In this document: piece after piece, positions 1 to 5,696 of the stretch | Layout: each line of letters starts with the position of its first letter | Numbering within the stretch: position 1 is the stretch's first letter | DNA from: Enterobacteriaceae bacterium UBA3516 | Lineage (GTDB): Bacteria; Pseudomonadota; Gammaproteobacteria; Enterobacterales; Enterobacteriaceae | Assembly: GCA_002377245.1 (NCBI GenBank) | Contig: DFPL01000078.1 | Span: 1-11,999 of the forward strand | Length of the DNA stretch: 11,999 nucleotides | Direction of reading: 5' to 3' | Made by a program: the position numbers and the translations under genes | Notes under the pieces: model-generated | Databases searched by the model: none | What the model was told of the DNA's origin: nothing | The model's input: the letters and a program-made list of their open reading frames with translations, nothing else

Positions 1-456
1 CTGCGCTGGGCGCAGGGGGGCGCGGAAGTGTTCATTGTCAATATGCGTCGCTTGTGGAACTGGGAGTACCGGCGCATGTGGCCGCTATTTATTGAGTTTT
101 GTATGTCAACCGCATGGGCCTTTGCCTATGCCATCAGCATTCTGTTGTTTCTCATCGGGCTGCTTATTCCGATGCCCGATTCCTTATATGTTCAGCACCT
201 TTTCCCACCGGCTTTTACTGGCCTGATGCTGGGCGTGGTCTGCCTGTTGCAGTTCGCGGTCAGTCTGTTTATTGAAAGACGCTATGAGAAAGGTATTGCG
301 GCGTCTCTGTTCTGGGTTATCTGGTTTCCGGTGGTGTACTGGATGTTGAGCCTGTTCACTACGCTTGTGGCTTTCCCAAAAGTGATGCTGCGGCGCAAAC
401 GCAGCAGAGCGCGTTGGGTGAGTCCCGATCGCGGTATTGGGAGATTAAAACCATGA
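1..456 (+). CDS. pgaC: PgaC, poly-beta-1,6-N-acetyl-D-glucosamine synthase (C-terminal part, 5' end outside window)
   Basis: The reading frame is open from base 1, so this is the 3' end of a longer gene; 151 residues are visible, about the last third of a protein that is about 440 aa in E. coli. The first residues (LRWAQGGAEVF) include the RW of the QxxRW motif that closes the active site of processive family 2 glycosyltransferases. Three hydrophobic stretches follow (roughly visible residues 28-57, 68-90 and 102-128), with a basic cytoplasmic tail rich in Arg and Lys. PgaC polymerises UDP-GlcNAc into the biofilm polysaccharide PNAG at the inner membrane and needs PgaD. Its stop overlaps the start of the pgaD-like gene (ATGA), which supports the assignment. 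In E. coli K-12 the pga operon lies at another locus, so its place beside ychF is a difference in gene order. Assignment rests on remembered family sequence and the pgaD neighbour. Confidence 0.9.
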   Translation: MRWAQGGAEVFIVNMRRLWNWEYRRMWPLFIEFCMSTAWAFAYAISILLFLIGLLIPMPDSLYVQHLFPPAFTGLMLGVVCLLQFAVSLFIERRYEKGIAASLFWVIWFPVVYWMLSLFTTLVAFPKVMLRRKRSRARWVSPDRGIGRLKP

Positions 457-890
457 TCCAACCTTTGATTTTTACTGAACAACGGCTGTTTCCACGTGCG
501 CTGGATTCCCTGTTAACCCTCCTTGCCTGGCTGGGGTTTAGCTGGCTGATTTACAGCGGTCTGATTACTGCGATTGAACATGATCCTTTTATCGGGCCAC
601 GGCCGTTCTACACCACGCTCAGTACGTTGGGGGTCTATTTGCTGGTGGCCTGTGCTATCAGTCTCACCCTTATCAGCTGGGCGAAATACAACCAGCTGCG
701 TTTTCGCATTGAACGGCGTAAGCGTCGGCCTGAACTGGAAGGGCATGAGGTGGCGGCAAGTTTCAATATCACCCCCGAACTGGCGCTAATGATGAGTCAG
801 GCCCAGGTCTTTACCCTCGCCCATTATGATACGGGGGCCATTGATCGCGTGTGGATGGCGAAAATCCTCGCTGACGTGCAGAGCGAGTAG
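453..890 (+). CDS. pgaD: PgaD, inner-membrane subunit of the PNAG synthase
   Basis: This is a 145-aa protein starting MIQPLIFTEQRLFPR, close in length to E. coli PgaD (about 137 aa). Two membrane segments are visible, about residues 17-40 and 56-77, followed by a basic stretch (RFRIERRKRRPE, about 83-94) and a soluble C-terminal tail. In E. coli PgaD binds PgaC, and the pair is activated by cyclic di-GMP. The ATG at 453 is chosen over an in-frame GTG at 414 because it overlaps the pgaC stop in an ATGA arrangement and has a GGGAG-like ribosome site about 10 bases upstream; the longer form would only add residues encoded inside pgaC. The overlap implies translational coupling. A terminator follows directly, so this is the last gene of the operon. 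Confidence 0.9.
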   Translation: MIQPLIFTEQRLFPRALDSLLTLLAWLGFSWLIYSGLITAIEHDPFIGPRPFYTTLSTLGVYLLVACAISLTLISWAKYNQLRFRIERRKRRPELEGHEVAASFNITPELALMMSQAQVFTLAHYDTGAIDRVWMAKILADVQSE

Positions 891-896
891 CGAAAA

Positions 897-935
897 CCTG
901 CCGGTAATTCTGGATGTTTACTGGCAGGGTTTTTT
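897..935 (+). terminator. Rho-independent terminator of the pga operon
   Basis: An 11-bp stem with one G-U pair (897-907 with 918-928) and a 10-base loop is followed by T930-T935. It begins 7 bases after the pgaD stop. Four A residues precede the left arm, so it might also act weakly on the converging transcript of the 954-1886 gene. Confidence 0.8.
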
Positions 936-953
936 GGATTGCTGGCGGCTCGC

Positions 954-1886
954 TTAATAGAGGAGGGCATGAATAAGCGTGCGTAGTGCGATGCCGGTAA
1001 TGACGCCGGGGATCACATAGCGAAACAGCCTGACAAACCGGCTGGCAATGCCCAGGAAAATGCCGACACCTGGCAAATCAAAGGTCTGAATCAGAAAACC
1101 GGCGGAGGCATTTACCTGCTCAGGCGTGACCAGCCCTTTTCGCAATAATTCAGAGATTACCCCGAAATAAGCCGTACCGCCCGCGAGGAATTTAGTCAAC
1201 GTCGGTAATACGTAAATCTCAGGAATGCTAAAAAAAGTTAATACGGGGGCTAACAGCGTGGTCAGCAGGGTGATAAACCCCGCTTCTTTGAGTATCCCGA
1301 CAATCGTTAATGAGAGCAGCAGCATCGGCAGTGAACCCAGTGCAAGACGAATAGCATCCGCCCCCGCGCCGTTAATAATCGCGATAAGGCTGGCAGAGGA
1401 TTTATCATTCAGCGATTCCGTCACCTCCTCACGCCTTACCGTCATCGATAATTTCTTGCCGAACAGATGGTAGGTGACGGCGGCTGCGATCAACCCGCCG
1501 ACAATTGAAATACCAATGGCGTTACCCCAGTGCAACCCAAACGGGATCAACGGGTAAAAGACGTTGCCTTGTCCCATCGCAAAGAGCATGGCCAGCGCGG
1601 CGGCAAGTTGCCTGTCTGAGGTGCCACGCTTTTCCATGATAGCCAGTGCGGCGATCGGCGCGGCAAAGCTGACGAAGTTAAGTTGGATCAGCGCAAAAAT
1701 GGCCAGCCCGGAAATGCCAAAGGGCTTAAGCAGCGGGGTGGTGAGGCGCACGATGGCATCGACAACCCCCTTAGCTTCGAGGTATTTCATGACGATCAAC
1801 ATGATTATCATGACTGGGATGAGGGTATAAAGCGCGACATCAACCGATGTCTTTCCTGCTGACATAATGACATCAATAATATTCAT
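954..1886 (-). CDS. Nucleoside-recognition (Gate) domain membrane protein, two-repeat form
   Basis: This is a 310-aa, very hydrophobic protein with about eight membrane segments. Two regions share a Gate-domain pattern: about residues 9-60 (SAGKTSVDVALYTLIP then LLKPFGISG) and 172-222 (NGAGADAIRLALGSLP then LLAPVLTFFSIPE). Each has a small Gly/Ala/Asp start, a long helix, an LxxxG turn and a Pro-rich end. A basic cytoplasmic linker (about 145-163, KLSMTVRREEVTE) separates the halves. Gate domains occur in SpmA/SpmB, FeoB, YjiG/YjiH and concentrative nucleoside transporters; here two units are in one chain, whereas YjiG and YjiH of E. coli are separate proteins. Substrate and direction are unknown. 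The ATG at 1886 has an AGGA ribosome site (1892-1895 on the minus strand). A terminator separates it from ychF, so it probably has its own promoter in 1887-2097. It converges on pgaD. Confidence 0.8.
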   Translation of the reverse strand: MNIIDVIMSAGKTSVDVALYTLIPVMIIMLIVMKYLEAKGVVDAIVRLTTPLLKPFGISGLAIFALIQLNFVSFAAPIAALAIMEKRGTSDRQLAAALAMLFAMGQGNVFYPLIPFGLHWGNAIGISIVGGLIAAAVTYHLFGKKLSMTVRREEVTESLNDKSSASLIAIINGAGADAIRLALGSLPMLLLSLTIVGILKEAGFITLLTTLLAPVLTFFSIPEIYVLPTLTKFLAGGTAYFGVISELLRKGLVTPEQVNASAGFLIQTFDLPGVGIFLGIASRFVRLFRYVIPGVITGIALRTLIHALLY

Positions 1887-2097
1887 TACGGGTCCTGATG
1901 AAGAAACATGAAGTGAAATCTACACCTCTGAGCATGCGGGTAGCGTCCATGTTGTGCTCTTAAATCCGATATGTCTAATAGGGGAAAATGATTCATGGCG
2001 CACTGGGAGTGGTATGAGCCTCCCTGGAGGCTGCGATTGCGTACTCGATAATAGACACGCCACGCGCAAGTACCGGGATGATGGTTATGTTGCAATA
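1887..2097. other. Intergenic region upstream of the Gate gene, with a 16-bp palindrome
   Basis: There are 211 bases without a convincing gene between the ychF terminator and the Gate-protein start. At 2017-2032 there is a perfect palindrome, AGCCTCCCTGGAGGCT, which could be a protein-binding site or an RNA hairpin in the leader of the 954-1886 gene. No promoter hexamer pair stands out clearly on the minus strand. The single frame that stays open here starts inside the terminator hairpin and has no recognisable protein features. Confidence 0.4.
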
Positions 2098-2125
2098 AAA
2101 AATCCACGCCAGGGCGTGGATTTTT
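2098..2125 (-). terminator. Terminator downstream of ychF, possibly bidirectional
   Basis: A perfect 12-bp stem (2098-2109 with 2114-2125) has a 4-base loop and A/T ends on both sides. Read on the minus strand it gives a GC-rich stem followed by TTTTTTATT, about 50 bases after the ychF stop. Read on the plus strand it ends in TTTTT. It should isolate ychF from the Gate-protein gene that follows on the same strand. Confidence 0.85.
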
Positions 2126-2173
2126 AAAAGACTTACCGGGCTGCGGGCTAAAAAATGAAGCCGCAGCAAACGA

Positions 2174-3268
2174 TCAGACGTTGAACAGGAAGTTCATCAC
2201 ATCGCCATCTTTAACGATGTACTCTTTACCTTCTGCACGCATTTTTCCGGCTTCTTTCGCCCCTTGCTCACCCTTGTAGGTGATGAAGTCTTCATAGGCG
2301 ATGGTTTGCGCACGGATAAAGCCTTTCTCGAAGTCGGTGTGGATTTTACCTGCGGCCTGCGGTGCTGTTGCGCCTACCGGGATGGTCCAGGCACGGACTT
2401 CTTTCACGCCAGCGGTGAAGTAAGTCTGCAGGTTTAACAGCTCGTAACCGGCGCGAATCACGCGGTTCAGGCCCGGCTCTTCGATGCCCAGCTCCGCCAT
2501 GAACTCTTCACGGTCAGCATCGTCCAGTTCGGCGATATCAGATTCAACGGCAGCACACACGGCAACGACAACAGAACCTTCAGCTGCAGCGATCTCACGC
2601 ACTTTATCGAGGTACGGGTTGTTTTCAAAACCGTCCTCATTAACGTTGGCAATGTACATGGTCGGCTTGAGGGTCAGGAAGCTCAGGTATTTGATAGCCG
2701 CTTTATCTTCTTCGGTCAGGTTTTTCAGCGCACGCAGCATGCCTGCGTTTTCCAGCTGCGGCAGGCATTTTTCAAGTGCCGCTTGTTCCGCTTTCGCGTC
2801 TTTATCGCCGCCTTTGGCTTTTTTCTGTACGCGGTGCAGGGCGCGCTCGCAGGTGTCGAGGTCCGACAGGGCCAGTTCGGTATTGATGACTTCGATGTCG
2901 TCAGCCGGGTCAACTTTGTTGTTCACATGGATGATGTTGTCATTTTCGAAACAACGCACAACATGACCAATCGCTTCGGTTTCACGAATGTTAGTCAGAA
3001 ACTGGTTACCCAGACCTTCACCTTTAGACGCGCCTTTGACCAGACCGGCGATATCAACGAATTCCATGGTGGTAGGCAGAATACGCTGCGGTTTAACGAT
3101 TTCAGCGAGCTTGTCGAGACGCGGATCGGGCATGGGTACAACACCGGTGTTCGGCTCAATAGTACAGAACGGGAAGTTAGCCGCTTCAATACCGGCTTTG
3201 GTGAGCGCATTGAACAGGGTGGATTTACCTACGTTGGGCAGGCCAACGATGCCGCATTTGAATCCCAT
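2174..3268 (-). CDS. ychF: YchF/OLA1 family ATPase (Obg-like, ribosome-associated)
   Basis: This is a 364-aa protein, near-identical in length to E. coli YchF (363 aa). The P-loop is GLPNVGKST (residues 9-17), the G3 motif DIAG is at 72-75, and the G4 position reads NVNE (208-211) rather than NKxD. That substitution is the known reason why YchF prefers ATP to GTP. His114, reported as needed for ATP hydrolysis in this HAS-type NTPase group, is present in NIIHVNN. A coiled-coil insertion lies around 125-190 and the C-terminal TGS domain covers roughly 278-362. In E. coli the protein binds ribosomes, and its overproduction raises sensitivity to oxidative stress. The ATG at 3268 follows an AAGG ribosome site. 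It lies 126 bp after pth on the same strand, so cotranscription is likely, with a possible extra promoter in between. Confidence 0.97.
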   Translation of the reverse strand: MGFKCGIVGLPNVGKSTLFNALTKAGIEAANFPFCTIEPNTGVVPMPDPRLDKLAEIVKPQRILPTTMEFVDIAGLVKGASKGEGLGNQFLTNIRETEAIGHVVRCFENDNIIHVNNKVDPADDIEVINTELALSDLDTCERALHRVQKKAKGGDKDAKAEQAALEKCLPQLENAGMLRALKNLTEEDKAAIKYLSFLTLKPTMYIANVNEDGFENNPYLDKVREIAAAEGSVVVAVCAAVESDIAELDDADREEFMAELGIEEPGLNRVIRAGYELLNLQTYFTAGVKEVRAWTIPVGATAPQAAGKIHTDFEKGFIRAQTIAYEDFITYKGEQGAKEAGKMRAEGKEYIVKDGDVMNFLFNV

Positions 3269-3296
3269 GATGTGATTACCTTAAGTTCTGAATAAT

Positions 3297-3320
3297 CAAC
3301 CTGTTATAGAGAACAGGTTG
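3297..3320 (-). promoter_or_regulatory. Hairpin in the ychF leader
   Basis: A perfect 9-bp inverted repeat (3297-3305 with 3312-3320, CAACCTGTT / AACAGGTTG) encloses a 6-base loop between pth and ychF. It has no T-run on the minus strand, so it is not a terminator. It would sit in the 5' leader of ychF, just upstream of the ribosome site, or act as a processing or stability element in a pth-ychF mRNA. The repeat is seen directly; its role is inferred. Confidence 0.55.
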
Positions 3321-3343
3321 CATAAAAATGGATAACTTTGCCT

Positions 3344-3349
3344 ATTATA
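3344..3349 (-). promoter_or_regulatory. Candidate -10 element for ychF
   Basis: The minus strand reads TATAAT, a perfect -10 hexamer, about 75 bases upstream of the ychF start. No good -35 is found at 16-18 bases; TTGCCC lies 20 bases upstream. A start near 3337 would put the 3297-3320 hairpin in the leader. The promoter is uncertain because of the weak -35. Confidence 0.35.
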
Positions 3350-3394
3350 CACGTAACCGCTGTATCGCGGGGCAAAAATGCCACCTGGTGAGGG

Positions 3395-3979
3395 TTATTG
3401 CGCCTTAAAGGCATGCAGGCGGTTGGTGGCTTTTGTCAGGCCGTCTTTCAGCCATAACTCGGTACAGCGCGCCGCTTCGTCTACGGCGTCGTCGATGAGC
3501 TTCTGCTCTGATACCGGCGGCTTGCCAAGCACGAAACCGACAACTTTGTTTTTATCGCCCGGATGACCAATTCCTATGCGCAAACGGTGGAAATTGGGGT
3601 TATTGCCCAACTTGCTGATGATGTCTTTTAAACCGTTGTGGCCGCCATGCCCGCCGCCTAACTTAAACTTCGCCACGCCAGGGGGGAGGTCAAGCTCATC
3701 GTGGGCGACCAGGATTTCATCCGGATTAATACGATAAAAGGTTGCCATGGCCGCAACGGCTTTGCCACTGAGGTTCATAAACGTGGTGGGGACCAGCAGT
3801 CGAACATCTTCGCCCGCTATGTTGATCCGCGAAGCGTATCCAAAAAATTTCGCCTCTTCGCGTAGCGGCGCACGGAAACGTTCTGCCAGTAAATCCACAT
3901 ACCAGGCACCCGCATTATGGCGCGTGGCGGCATATTCCGCCCCCGGGTTTGCCAGCCCGACAATCAGTTTAATCGTCAC
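3395..3979 (-). CDS. pth: Peptidyl-tRNA hydrolase
   Basis: This is a 194-aa protein, the same length as E. coli Pth. It frees tRNA from peptidyl-tRNA dropped off ribosomes, an essential recycling step in the cytoplasm. With the initiator Met as residue 1, the known active-site residues appear as Asn11 (GLANPGAEY), His21 (TRHNAG, catalytic), Asn69 (FMNLSG), Asp94 (HDELDLPPG) and Asn115 (GGHNGLKD), each one higher than in published numbering that omits Met. The start is GTG at 3979: it gives the conserved MTIKLIVGLANPG and has an AGGA site 8 bases upstream. It is divergent from ychH and upstream of ychF on the same strand. I see no strong terminator between pth and ychF. Confidence 0.97.
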   Translation of the reverse strand: MTIKLIVGLANPGAEYAATRHNAGAWYVDLLAERFRAPLREEAKFFGYASRINIAGEDVRLLVPTTFMNLSGKAVAAMATFYRINPDEILVAHDELDLPPGVAKFKLGGGHGGHNGLKDIISKLGNNPNFHRLRIGIGHPGDKNKVVGFVLGKPPVSEQKLIDDAVDEAARCTELWLKDGLTKATNRLHAFKAQ

Positions 3980-4013
3980 TTTTTATTCCTGACCAGGTCA
4001 ATAACTGGCGCAT

Positions 4014-4042
4014 AGTTTACGTGGTGCGTCGCCTGAAAACAA
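4014..4042 (-). promoter_or_regulatory. Candidate pth promoter
   Basis: On the minus strand TTGTTT (4037-4042) and TAAACT (4014-4019) are separated by 17 bases, each matching about half or more of the sigma-70 consensus. The predicted start near 4007 leaves a leader of about 28 bases before the GTG of pth. Confidence 0.4.
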
Positions 4043-4150
4043 AGTTCTCAAGGCGAAACGGGGGAAGAGATAATAGTTGCCCCGTTGAACCATTAGAATT
4101 TCATGTAGTTCATAGGCTTATTTGTAAACTTATGTTGCCTCAATATGAGT

Positions 4151-4172
4151 AAATGTGATCCTAACCGCAATC
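4151..4172 (+). promoter_or_regulatory. Predicted CRP (cAMP receptor protein) binding site for ychH
   Basis: The left half-site AAATGTGATC (4151-4160) matches the CRP consensus; the right half (CCGCA, 4165-4169) matches TCACA at 3 of 5 positions with the standard 6-base spacing. The centre (4161.5) is exactly 41.5 bases upstream of the start predicted from the TATACT -10, the class II activator position. In E. coli ychH is listed as a CRP target, as far as I recall. Confidence 0.6.
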
Positions 4173-4190
4173 AGGAACCGTCCTCGTGAC

Positions 4191-4196
4191 TATACT
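4191..4196 (+). promoter_or_regulatory. -10 element of the ychH promoter
   Basis: TATACT matches 5 of 6 bases of the sigma-70 -10. The matching -35 position (4168-4173, CAATCA) is poor, as expected for an activator-dependent promoter. The predicted start near 4203 gives a leader of about 50 bases. Confidence 0.6.
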
Positions 4197-4254
4197 TTAC
4201 CCAATATTTGAGTGGGGTTATTCCCGTTCAACCCATCGTTCCGGAGGTGACACT

Positions 4255-4530
4255 ATGAAACGCAAAAACGCTTCGTTACTCGGTAATGTTCTGATGGTGC
4301 TGGGGCTTGTGGTGATGGTTGTCGGCGTGGGCTACTCCATATTAAACCAGCTTCCCCAACTTAACCTGCCGCAATATTTCGCGCACGGTGCCATATTGAG
4401 CATCTTCGTGGGGGCGGTACTCTGGCTTGCAGGTGCGCGCGTTAGCGGTCACGAACAGGTCTGCGACAAGTACTGGTGGGTACGCCATTATGACAAACGC
4501 TGTCGCCGTGACGGACACGGGCACCAGTAA
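4255..4530 (+). CDS. ychH: YchH, small inner-membrane stress protein
   Basis: This is a 91-aa protein, close to E. coli YchH (about 92 aa). It starts MKRKNASLLGNVLM, has two membrane segments (about 9-31 and 42-61), and ends in a Cys/His/Arg-rich tail (VCDKYWWVRHYDKRCRRDG). The ATG at 4255 has a perfect GGAGGT site (4243-4248). An in-frame GTG at 4186 would add 23 residues but lies upstream of the predicted transcription start near 4203, so it is rejected. In E. coli YchH has been linked to stress resistance and biofilm formation; its biochemical role is unknown. It is divergent from pth and followed by a strong terminator. The likely control is CRP activation. Confidence 0.93.
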   Translation: MKRKNASLLGNVLMVLGLVVMVVGVGYSILNQLPQLNLPQYFAHGAILSIFVGAVLWLAGARVSGHEQVCDKYWWVRHYDKRCRRDGHGHQ

Positions 4531-4543
4531 TAGCGATAAAAGC

Positions 4544-4577
4544 AAAAAGCGGTTTCCAGTGGAAACCGTTTTTTTTT
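4544..4577 (+). terminator. Rho-independent terminator of ychH
   Basis: A perfect 8-bp stem (4550-4557 with 4561-4568) with a 3-base loop is followed by nine T residues (4569-4577). A residues at 4544-4548 can extend the stem. It lies 20 bases after the ychH stop and cuts ychH off from the MerR-type gene downstream. Confidence 0.92.
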
Positions 4578-4587
4578 GGCTTTTTTG

Positions 4588-4618
4588 TTGACCCTTACGT
4601 AACGTTAGGCCTGAGAGT
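4588..4618 (+). promoter_or_regulatory. MerR-type promoter/operator candidate before the regulator gene
   Basis: TTGACC (4588-4593) is a good -35. It is followed by a 17-bp dyad CCTTACGTAACGTTAGG (4593-4609) with 7 of 8 pairs complementary around A4601. A dyad placed between a TTGAC -35 and a -10 at an over-long spacing is the typical MerR-family operator layout. The -10 is weak: GAGAGT at 4613-4618 with a 19-base spacer. The likely role is autoregulation of the gene starting at 4647. Confidence 0.55.
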
Positions 4619-4646
4619 CTGTTTACGGGGAAGATAAGGGGTCGTT

Positions 4647-5696
4647 ATGTTAATTCAGGCTGGTGTGTTAGCGCGACGCGCAGGCATTACCGTTCGCACG
4701 CTCCATCACTATGAATCGATCGGACTGCTTATCCCCTCCGCCCGAAGTGCTGCCGGGTATCGCTTATATAATCTCGCTGAGGTGAAACGCCTGCATATGA
4801 TTCAGGTGCTGACGAAAGCGGGAATGGCGCTGGCAGCTATCACGGAACACCTGGCACGTGAGACGCGCTCGCTGGATACCCTGCTTACTGAGCAAATCAC
4901 ATTGTTAGACAAGCAGATGCGCAATATTCAGACGTTGCGTGACCAGCTAGTGACATTGCGAAACGGGGTGTCCTGCGGTGCTGAACCGGACCTGGAATCC
5001 TGGTTACAGACGCTGGAGTTAATGAAAATGTACGATCGCTGGTTTAGCAAAGAGGAATTACAGGCACTGCCGTTTGCCGCAGACGACCGGGCGCGTAGCA
5101 ACGCCTGGCTGGAGATGGTCGAAAACGTTCGCCATCTCATGCAGATTAATTGCCCGGTGGATGACCCGCAGGCCATGGCACTCGCGACACGCTGGATGAC
5201 GCGCCTTGAAGAGGATACCGCAGGCAGGCCGGATTTCCTCACTCGGCTCAATGAAATGCATGTGCTGGAGCCGCAAATGCGCGAACAAACGGGCATTGAT
5301 GAACAGATAATTGACTACATCACGCGCAGTTTTGCGGAGAGTAAACTGGCTATCTGGCAACGGTATTTGTCACCGGAGGAGATGGCTTTTACCCGCGCAC
5401 ACTATTTTGATCGGCTAATGGAATGGCCGCCGCTGGTGGCCCGTTTACATAAAGCGACGGCTGCGGCTCTGGATCCGAATTCCGACGAGGCACAAGCGCT
5501 GGCTGAAAACTGGCTGACGTTGTTTCAATCCTATGCCGGCACTTCACCGCATACCCAGCAGAAGTTTCGCCTCGCCATGCAGGAGGAGCCGCATCTGATG
5601 AAAGGCACCTGGATGACGCCTGAGGTGTTGGGGTGGTTGCAGGGGGCGATAGAAGTGATGATGCGGAAGTTATATTCCGCACCCTCAGGATCATAA
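4647..5696 (+). CDS. MerR-family transcriptional regulator with duplicated TipAS-like C-terminal region
   Basis: This is a 349-aa protein. Residues 1-70 form a MerR winged helix-turn-helix (GVLARRAGITVRTLHHYESIGLL, then a wing with GYRLYN). A long dimerisation helix covers about 70-108. The rest contains two related units, about 128-229 (YDRWFSKEEL ... DDPQAMALATRWMT) and 236-341 (WQRYLSPEEM ... SDEAQALAENWLT), resembling the all-helical TipAS ligand-binding fold of antibiotic-sensing TipA regulators. No Cys-rich metal loop is present, which speaks against a CueR or ZntR-type metal sensor. The ATG at 4647 has an AAGGGG ribosome site. The gene sits between convergent ychH and dauA, where E. 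coli has none, and its last 6 bases overlap the dauA end. No target gene other than itself is evident nearby. The ligand is unknown. E. coli has no orthologue that I recall. Confidence 0.85.
   Translation: MLIQAGVLARRAGITVRTLHHYESIGLLIPSARSAAGYRLYNLAEVKRLHMIQVLTKAGMALAAITEHLARETRSLDTLLTEQITLLDKQMRNIQTLRDQLVTLRNGVSCGAEPDLESWLQTLELMKMYDRWFSKEELQALPFAADDRARSNAWLEMVENVRHLMQINCPVDDPQAMALATRWMTRLEEDTAGRPDFLTRLNEMHVLEPQMREQTGIDEQIIDYITRSFAESKLAIWQRYLSPEEMAFTRAHYFDRLMEWPPLVARLHKATAAALDPNSDEAQALAENWLTLFQSYAGTSPHTQQKFRLAMQEEPHLMKGTWMTPEVLGWLQGAIEVMMRKLYSAPSGS

Noticed and set aside
1886..2107. Small open frame of 73 codons on the minus strand between ychF and the Gate gene
   Set aside because: It starts inside the terminator hairpin, has no ribosome site and shows no membrane, signal or domain pattern.
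2140..2167. Stem-loop just after the ychF stop (GCTGCGG / CCGCAGC)
   Set aside because: Seven pairs with a long loop and no T-run; the stronger hairpin at 2098-2125 explains termination.
2783..3295. 170-codon open frame on the plus strand opposite ychF
   Set aside because: It is antisense to the conserved GTP-binding core of ychF and lacks a ribosome site.
4057..4086. Inverted repeat AACGGGG / CCCCGTT upstream of pth
   Set aside because: Only seven pairs with a 16-base loop, and upstream of the predicted pth start, so it would not normally be transcribed.
4531..5696. Signs of a mobile element around the MerR-type gene
   Set aside because: No transposase, terminal inverted repeats or target duplication could be seen, and base composition looks like that of the neighbours.
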